Assembly (NCBI GenBank): GCA_009702205.1
Contig: WLIM01000062.1
Coordinates: 1 to 6,669, forward strand
Reading direction: 5' to 3'
Length of the DNA: 6,669 nucleotides
DNA from: Actinomycetota bacterium
GTDB taxonomy: Bacteria; Actinomycetota; Actinomycetes; Nanopelagicales; Nanopelagicaceae
The notes under the pieces are model-generated. The model was not told the origin of the DNA and did not search any database. It saw only the letters and a program-made list of their open reading frames with translations. The position numbers and the translations under genes were made by a program. Positions 1-3,627 of this stretch are shown here, one piece after another. Position 1 is the first letter of the stretch. Each line of letters starts with the position of its first letter.

Positions 1-13
1 CTCTCAAAAGCCT

Positions 14-58
14 GGGGGTATCCCAAACCCTGCGTGCGTATACGCTCACCATACCCCC
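14..58 (-). terminator. Possible stem-loop terminator after the metallopeptidase gene
   Basis: Positions 14-21 (GGGGGTAT) are perfectly complementary to 51-58 (ATACCCCC), an 8-bp GC-rich stem. The loop holds a perfect 10-bp palindrome, GCGTATACGC, at 36-45. Read on the minus strand the stem lies about 30 nt past the stop codon of the metallopeptidase gene and is followed by AGGCTTTTGAG, only a four-T run set three to four bases away. That makes it a weak intrinsic-terminator candidate. A second helix, 20-26 with 74-80 (ATCCCAA/TTGGGAT), would compete with it. I see no coding signal in 1-87. Confidence 0.3.
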
Positions 59-87
59 GAACACGCTTAGAACTTGGGATTTCACGC

Positions 88-813
88 CTAAATTGGGGGT
101 AACTCCAATATTTCCTCGGGCGCACCTTGGGATCCCGCCTCATATCCTTCTAAAAAGGCCTCAGCCCGCTCTTTATCGGGATATCTAGCTAAGAATTCAT
201 GGAAGTCATCGCCGTGGCCTGCAATCCGCAGATGGATTAATTCGTGGAATAAGACATAGCGCAGCACATAATCTGGCGATCCATTGAGTCGATCTGAAAT
301 TCGGATGGTCTTATCAACCGTTGTGCAAGATCCCCAGCGCTCGCGCATTGACCGCCAGGTGATCGAGATTGGGCGCTCGCTAAATTCGGGCAAGAGCTCG
401 GAAATTAACTGATCACTCATCTCAAAAAGTGCGGAGTCACTCTTGCGGAGCCGATTTTCACGTTTTAAAACCAGATCAATCATCTCTGGGATGACTTCAA
501 ACTCTTGGCGCCGACTTAAACGGTCGGGAATATGAATTTCAATGACCCCATTTTGGCGAAATGCATGGAGAGTGCGCTTCCTGCGCGAAGATCTGATGAC
601 CCTAAATTCTGGAAGCCTGGATAAAAGCTCCTCTTGTTCTTTTTTGATCGATTTTTTGGGGGTAAGAGCAGGCATATTGGGGAAGATATCGGCAAAAATT
701 TCACCTTGGACAAAGTTCTCCACGGATTCGGAGTTATCACCACTTGGAGTGAGGGAATTGCTAGCAAAAAATCCCATTAAATTCCGCTGCCTCCGTTTTC
801 CCCAGTTAAACAT
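88..813 (-). CDS. YgjP-like (DUF45, M48-type) zinc metallopeptidase
   Basis: A 241-residue protein of the YgjP/DUF45 metal-dependent hydrolase family, a predicted cytoplasmic zinc peptidase of the M48-like clan whose physiological substrate is not established. The zinc site is intact: H190-E191-L-I-H194 with a further His200 and then GDDF, the family's HExxH-x5-H-x3-F pattern. It is preceded by the signature RWGSC (159-163). The basic segment SSRRKRTLHAFR (about 75-86) and the tail ARYPDKERAEAFLEG match the actinobacterial subgroup. No signal peptide or membrane segment is visible. Residues 1-45 lie outside the family core and look low in conservation. The start is uncertain. ATG at 813 has no Shine-Dalgarno and could be leaderless. 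ATG at 777 (Met13) has a perfect GGAGG at 794-790, but with a long 12-nt spacing. The upstream DNA carries two DnaA-box-like 9-mers. Family assignment is firm; substrate and pathway are unknown. Confidence 0.9.
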   Translation of the reverse strand: MFNWGKRRQRNLMGFFASNSLTPSGDNSESVENFVQGEIFADIFPNMPALTPKKSIKKEQEELLSRLPEFRVIRSSRRKRTLHAFRQNGVIEIHIPDRLSRRQEFEVIPEMIDLVLKRENRLRKSDSALFEMSDQLISELLPEFSERPISITWRSMRERWGSCTTVDKTIRISDRLNGSPDYVLRYVLFHELIHLRIAGHGDDFHEFLARYPDKERAEAFLEGYEAGSQGAPEEILELPPI

Positions 814-816
814 GAG

Positions 817-858
817 TTATCAACAGTTATTAACTCACTATGCACAAGTTTATCAACA
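817..858 (+). promoter_or_regulatory. Pair of DnaA-box-like 9-mers
   Basis: TTATCAACA occurs at 817-825 and identically at 850-858, in the same orientation and 33 bp apart, about three helical turns. Each differs from the classical DnaA box TTATCCACA at one base. A weaker relative, CTATGCACA (two mismatches), lies between them at 838-846. The first copy sits four bases upstream of the annotated metallopeptidase start, so bound DnaA would overlap that promoter. The role is inferred from motif likeness alone. Confidence 0.4.
829..856 (-). promoter_or_regulatory. Weak promoter candidate for the metallopeptidase gene
   Basis: On the minus strand TTGATA (856-851) is followed after 17 bases by TTAATA, or after 18 bases by TAATAA. 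This would place the start of transcription just before or at the ATG at 813. The -35-like hexamer lies inside a DnaA-box-like 9-mer. The -10 is a poor match, so this is only a candidate. Confidence 0.22.
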
Positions 859-861
859 GCG

Positions 862-925
862 GATGAATATTTTGATTTTGAAACCCTAAAGTTTCAATTG
901 AGAAAATAAATTTAATTTAAGGAAT
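862..925. other. A+T-rich intergenic tract with small inverted repeat
   Basis: By hand count about 80% of these bases are A or T, well above the neighbouring genes. The tract contains an inverted repeat, TTGAAAC (878-884) and GTTTCAA (891-897), with a 6-nt loop. It lies directly beside the DnaA-box-like pair, an arrangement resembling a duplex-unwinding element. I see no gene in it. No good promoter hexamer pair is visible here on the plus strand. Confidence 0.5.
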
Positions 926-948
926 CACCAGATGGCACAAGTTGATTA

Positions 949-1058
949 TGGCTAGTAATTACTTTAAGTTCTAGCCACGAAGTTCTCGGATAACCGTTCA
1001 TTGTTTGCAAGGGGAAGGCAAACAAAGAATCGTGCGCCCGGGAACTTCGCTTTTTATT
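949..1058 (+). ncRNA. Putative structured small RNA, unrecognised family
   Basis: Two hairpins abut with no gap. The first pairs 949-955 (TGGCTAG) with 971-977 (CTAGCCA). The second pairs 978-989 with 1038-1049 over 12 bp. Inside the second is a nested stem: 8 bp at 1001-1008/1018-1025, extended past one A-A mismatch by 997-999/1027-1029. It is capped by the purine loop AAGGGGAAG (1009-1017). A T-rich tract follows at 1051-1058. The pair 986/1041 is U-G on the plus strand but would be C-A on the minus strand, which with the T tract favours plus-strand transcription. Both flanking genes are on the minus strand, so the RNA would be independent or antisense. A possible promoter is TTGATT (942-947), 17-bp spacer, TAAGTT (965-970). 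It predicts a start near 977, exactly at the base of the large stem, in which case the RNA is about 80 nt. I do not recognise a known RNA family. Confidence 0.4.
978..1058 (+). terminator. Intrinsic-terminator-like long hairpin with T tract
   Basis: The 12-bp outer stem (978-989 with 1038-1049, one G-U wobble) is followed after one C by TTTTTATTT. That is the stem-then-U-tract order of a Rho-independent terminator on the plus strand. The roughly 48-nt apical part is larger than usual but is itself folded. The minus strand, on which the neighbouring gene is read, has no T tract after the stem, so this does not look like the ordinary terminator of the DUF2342 gene. Confidence 0.5.
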
Positions 1059-1085
1059 TGACTGATTTTTAAGCAGACCTGATAG

Positions 1086-2363
1086 TTAAAGCAGGCCCGA
1101 GAGATCATCGGGAACGATGGTGCTCTCCAAGAATTTCTTAACATCAGCAAGGTCGCCAACTCTCGGCAAAAGTGCAGGATCTTCCCAGCGCTGGTCACGC
1201 TCTGAAACTCCGATTTCACTTTCAACTTCAAACCAGAAGTGTGCACACTCGCGCATTTTTCTAGGTGAAACTTCGAGCCCTAAAAGTGTGGCAAATAATT
1301 GTTGAGTTGGAGATTTAGTAGCACGAGCGCGACGAAGAGTTTCACTTAAAGCTGGATAAGAAGGAAGTCGATTTCCAACTGCCTTTGTCGTTACATAATC
1401 GATCCAACCTTCAATTAACGCAAGAATTATTTCAAGTTTTGCTAACGCAGCATCTTGCGTTGGGCTCTGCTCTGGTTTAAATAGGCCAGCACTAATTGCA
1501 ACTGAAATTGACTCTGGATTATTAATATCCAATTCTCCAGTTTCCAATGCGCGTTCTGTCTGTTCCTGAATTGAATCGATATCAATTTTGATCCCAGCAC
1601 CATATTCAGTGATTGCATCTTTAATATAGGCCGATAGCCAAGGTGTATGTGAGAAAAGCCTTGAAGCAGCAGCTTCTCGAATAGCTAGAAAAATTCGCAC
1701 TTCATCTAGTGGAATATCTAAGCCCTGCGCCCATTTGGCAACATTTGCCGGAATTAACCGCGCCTCATTTGTAGTTAAAAGCGGTATCGCAACATCGTTT
1801 GCGCCAGTAACCGAGACTGCAAGTTGGCCTACTGAAGTCCCTAGCTGACTTGCTATAAGCGATCCCATAAATGCGCGCATGATTGGCGCAACCGCTGCGA
1901 GTTCAGGACCACTTACTTCGCCTTCAGCAGCTTCGCCAAGCGGTGTTTGTTTCAAAACATTAGTTAGAGCACTCGCCATTCCATCGGCAAGCGGTTCAAT
2001 TAGAGCCGCCCAATTTAGAACAGTTGAATCGAGCCAATCACGTCTGCTCCAAGCTGGCATATTTGATCTTGAAAGCGCCGGAAAATTTGTTGCATCATCC
2101 AACCAAGTATTTGCAATATCTAGCGCAACTTGGGCATCAGCAATATCTTGCGAACCAATTGGCAGATCTCCTTGAGATGCAACAAATTTTCTTGCAACAT
2201 CGCGGAGAACTTCTGGAGAAATTAGTGGACCATTTGTGCCAGCGCCACTTGCTGCTGCAAAAAGAGTTTGTGGGTTTAGTCCAAAATTTGAGAGTTGGGC
2301 AAAGAGTTCTTTGAAGTTTTCATCGTCTGGCTCACCAATGCCAAAGCCAAAATTGCCGCTCAT
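1086..2363 (-). CDS. DUF2342 'zinc-dependent metalloprotease' family protein, degenerate active-site motif
   Basis: A 425-residue soluble protein of the actinobacterial DUF2342 family (TIGR03624-type 'putative hydrolase'), usual length about 400-480. Family landmarks in order: FGFGIG N-terminus, the WSRRDW segment (105-110), the FMGSLIASQLG helix (165-175), LDEVRIFLAIREAA followed by RLFSHTPWL (219-243), LIEGWIDYV (316-324), and the C-terminal run from FATLLGLEVSPRKMRE to ERDQRWEDPALLP. In the position equivalent to HExxH it reads R229-E230-A-A-A233. From memory, the F420-associated branch has HExxH, and relatives of this branch commonly keep a histidine at the last position (REAAH). Here neither histidine is present, and EGW replaces EGH, so zinc catalysis is doubtful. 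The start is well supported: GAAGGGGG (2377-2370) lies six bases before ATG. The gene diverges from the S16 protease/UPF0182 operon, as in other actinobacteria. Family placement is confident; biochemical activity is unknown. Confidence 0.88.
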   Translation of the reverse strand: MSGNFGFGIGEPDDENFKELFAQLSNFGLNPQTLFAAASGAGTNGPLISPEVLRDVARKFVASQGDLPIGSQDIADAQVALDIANTWLDDATNFPALSRSNMPAWSRRDWLDSTVLNWAALIEPLADGMASALTNVLKQTPLGEAAEGEVSGPELAAVAPIMRAFMGSLIASQLGTSVGQLAVSVTGANDVAIPLLTTNEARLIPANVAKWAQGLDIPLDEVRIFLAIREAAASRLFSHTPWLSAYIKDAITEYGAGIKIDIDSIQEQTERALETGELDINNPESISVAISAGLFKPEQSPTQDAALAKLEIILALIEGWIDYVTTKAVGNRLPSYPALSETLRRARATKSPTQQLFATLLGLEVSPRKMRECAHFWFEVESEIGVSERDQRWEDPALLPRVGDLADVKKFLESTIVPDDLSGLL

Positions 2364-2382
2364 TACTTTCCCCCTTCAGATC

Positions 2383-2436
2383 TCTCAATATTCTCAATAT
2401 TCCCAGTATTCCCAATATTCCCAATATTCCCAATAT
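2383..2436. repeat. Six tandem copies of a 9-bp unit
   Basis: Units run 2383-2391, 2392-2400, 2401-2409, 2410-2418, 2419-2427 and 2428-2436. The two nearest the DUF2342 gene are TCTCAATAT, the third is TCCCAGTAT, and the last three are TCCCAATAT. On the minus strand this is a purine-biased repeat ATATTGGGA or ATATTGAGA, ending about 20 bases upstream of the DUF2342 start codon and just before its Shine-Dalgarno. It lies in the predicted 5' untranslated region or promoter and is a likely slippage-prone (VNTR-type) tract. Confidence 0.9.
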
Positions 2437-2444
2437 TCAAGTGA

Positions 2445-2474
2445 ATCATATGTAAGGTAACCAAGCTTGGTGAA
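2445..2474 (-). promoter_or_regulatory. Candidate promoter of the DUF2342 gene
   Basis: On the minus strand TTCACC (2474-2469, four of six to TTGACA) is separated by 18 bases from TATGAT (2450-2445, five of six to TATAAT). The predicted transcription start is near 2438. This would put all six 9-bp repeats inside the mRNA leader, between the start and the ribosome-binding site. The strong 12-bp palindrome at 2460-2471 lies between and over the two hexamers, as an operator would. Confidence 0.4.
2460..2471. promoter_or_regulatory. Perfect 12-bp palindrome, operator-like
   Basis: ACCAAGCTTGGT reads the same on both strands. It lies in the divergent intergenic region, within the candidate minus-strand promoter spacer. 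Size and position suit a dimeric repressor site, but no regulator is encoded in the window to match it. Confidence 0.35.
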
Positions 2475-2509
2475 AGTTTCTTCCCGAAGTTTGAAATTAA
2501 ATTAAGCGC

Positions 2510-2554
2510 ATTCGGCACGGAGTTGTTAAGGTGTGCCAATGCTGGTTCACCAGC
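2510..2554. promoter_or_regulatory. Two adjacent inverted repeats upstream of the plus-strand operon
   Basis: GGCAC (2514-2518) pairs with GTGCC (2533-2537), extended past one bulged C by ATT/AAT to eight pairs spanning 2510-2540. Directly after it, GCTGGT-TC-ACCAGC (2541-2554) is a six-bp inverted repeat with a two-base centre. Both precede the small membrane protein start by 40-90 bp. They could be operator sites or hairpins in the leader. No convincing -35/-10 pair for the plus-strand operon was found; TTGAAA at 2555-2560 lacks a matching -10. Confidence 0.3.
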
Positions 2555-2596
2555 TTGAAAATTTAAGCAAATATTAAGGAAATTTGGGGTAAGAAA

Positions 2597-2812
2597 GTGC
2601 AGATGATTAGCGCCGCGGCCGCTTCAAGCAGCCCGGCATTTGCCGCCCTAATTTGGTGGTTAGTCCCATTCTTTGCCGTTCTTGGGGCAATCATTTATGT
2701 AGTCTGGATTGCGAAATTCAAAGACAAATATGCAAATGAGACAAATCGATCTGTAACGAAGTTTCAATCATTTCAAGACAGCTTCCGCGATGACTCCACA
2801 CCCAATACCTAG
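2597..2812 (+). CDS. Small single-pass membrane protein, actinobacterial hypothetical
   Basis: A 71-residue protein with a short Ala/Ser-rich N-terminus and one hydrophobic helix at about residues 17-40 (from ALIWWLVPFF to IIYVVWI). A basic KFKDK stop-transfer segment follows, then a polar tail with SVTKFQSFQDSF. This layout, one helix with a WW-containing start and a cytoplasmic tail with a 'S-V-x-x-F-x-x-F' pattern, resembles small hypotheticals I recall next to YlbL-like proteases in actinobacteria. The function is unknown. The start is GTG at 2597 (GGGG at 2586-2589 as weak ribosome-binding site) or ATG at 2603, two codons later. It overlaps the following protease gene by 23 bp in another frame, suggesting translational coupling and a shared transcript. 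The clear membrane topology and tight coupling make it a likely real gene despite its size. Confidence 0.75.
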   Translation: MQMISAAAASSSPAFAALIWWLVPFFAVLGAIIYVVWIAKFKDKYANETNRSVTKFQSFQDSFRDDSTPNT

Positions 2813-3572
2813 GTATCTTTCACGACCTTCACTCTTCTTCTTAATCGTAATATTAGTTTTTACCCTATTCGTCCCGACTCCATTTGCCGTGATCTCGCCA
2901 GGACCTGTAACTGATTTATTGAGTAAAGGTCTAAAAATAACCGGAACGAAAGAGTTAAAGACTAAAGGCAATCTCTACTCATTATCAGTCTATGTAAATA
3001 ATCCAGGGAGCCGGCCACCAGGTTTCTTAGTTCTTGCTGCTTGGATGTCTGGCAATTCAGTAGTTCTGCCGAATGAAGTTGTTTATGAAGTTGGCGAGAC
3101 AACTAAGTCGGCTGACAAAGCGGCAAAGAAAGATATGGCTAATTCTGAATCTGTGGCAGCAATTGCAGCTGCAAATTTTTTGAAAGAAATTAACCCCGAT
3201 GCACCGCTAAATTGGAGCCAATCAGATCTTAAATTTGTGATGAAAAATGTGGGCGGTCCAAGTGCCGGATTAGCTTTTTCATTGGCGCTATTAACAAAAT
3301 TAAAATTCCCAGAGTTAATCGCTGGCAGAAAAATTGCAGTAACGGGCACGATTAAAGAAAACGGCAAAGTTGGCGCTATCGGTGGCATTGATCAGAAACT
3401 TATTGCAGCAGAAAATGCTGGTGCCACGATCGCGATTTTTCCGCGTTCAAATTGCAGAGATATAACCGTTCGGCCAAAGGGATTGGAGTTAGTGGCAGTA
3501 TCGAATCTAACTGAGGCTTTTCATGGATTAATGAGCCCAAAGATTGCCGCGTCCTTGCGCTGTTCAGGCTGA
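2790..3572 (+). CDS. YlbL-like membrane-anchored S16 (Lon-type) Ser-Lys protease lacking a PDZ domain
   Basis: A 260-residue protein with an N-terminal membrane anchor (about 13-34) followed by VPTPFAVISPGPVTD, typical of the YlbL/Rv3194c family, and a C-terminal Lon proteolytic domain. The catalytic serine is S158 in GGPSAGL (155-161) and the lysine is K203 in GGIDQK, a spacing of 45 as expected for the S16 Ser-Lys dyad. The downstream AENAGATIAIFP and NC are also family-typical. The active domain should lie outside the cytoplasmic membrane. Family members are usually about 340-370 residues, with a PDZ domain between the N-terminal region and the protease. Here SVAAIAAANFL (121-131) runs almost directly into LKFVMKNVGG (147-156), leaving no room for PDZ. 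The start lacks a clear ribosome-binding site and lies inside the upstream gene, consistent with coupling. The UPF0182 gene follows after 55 bp. Confidence 0.9.
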   Translation: MTPHPIPRYLSRPSLFFLIVILVFTLFVPTPFAVISPGPVTDLLSKGLKITGTKELKTKGNLYSLSVYVNNPGSRPPGFLVLAAWMSGNSVVLPNEVVYEVGETTKSADKAAKKDMANSESVAAIAAANFLKEINPDAPLNWSQSDLKFVMKNVGGPSAGLAFSLALLTKLKFPELIAGRKIAVTGTIKENGKVGAIGGIDQKLIAAENAGATIAIFPRSNCRDITVRPKGLELVAVSNLTEAFHGLMSPKIAASLRCSG

Positions 3573-3621
3573 ATTTCGCAACAATTTAACTTTTCTGGTT
3601 TGCCCGGTTTTTTGCACTAGG

Positions 3622-3627
3622 TAGAGT
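3622..3627 (+). promoter_or_regulatory. Possible -10 element for a leaderless UPF0182 transcript
   Basis: TAGAGT fits the actinobacterial TANNNT -10 pattern and ends six bases before the ATG at 3634, the spacing expected for a leaderless mRNA starting on that ATG. The -35 region at 3599-3604 (TTTGCC, 17-bp spacer) is weak. If correct, the UPF0182 protein would begin at Met3 and be partly independent of the protease promoter. The alternative is that AGGTAGAG (3619-3626) acts as a ribosome-binding site. Confidence 0.25.

Noticed and set aside
542..889. A 115-codon plus-strand open frame antisense to the metallopeptidase gene
   Set aside because: It lies mostly opposite a well-conserved coding region, and its translation has no recognisable domain. 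It is a shadow frame.
817..925. The chromosomal origin oriC
   Set aside because: There are only two good boxes, and no dnaA, dnaN, rpmH or gyr genes are in view. Kept only as a DnaA-box-like cluster.
949..1058. 6S RNA, SRP RNA or tmRNA
   Set aside because: It is too short for 6S RNA or tmRNA. It lacks the SRP GGAAG/GNRA domain arrangement and has no tRNA-like end.
2383..2436. CRISPR array
   Set aside because: The units are 9 bp with no spacers and no cas genes are nearby; it is a simple tandem repeat.
2236..2460. Plus-strand frame encoding an SQY-repeat peptide
   Set aside because: The apparent peptide repeat is just the 9-bp DNA repeat read in frame, and the rest is antisense to the DUF2342 gene.
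3601..3617. T6 tract after the S16 protease gene as an intrinsic terminator
   Set aside because: No adequate stem precedes the T run at 3608-3613, so transcription probably continues into the UPF0182 gene.
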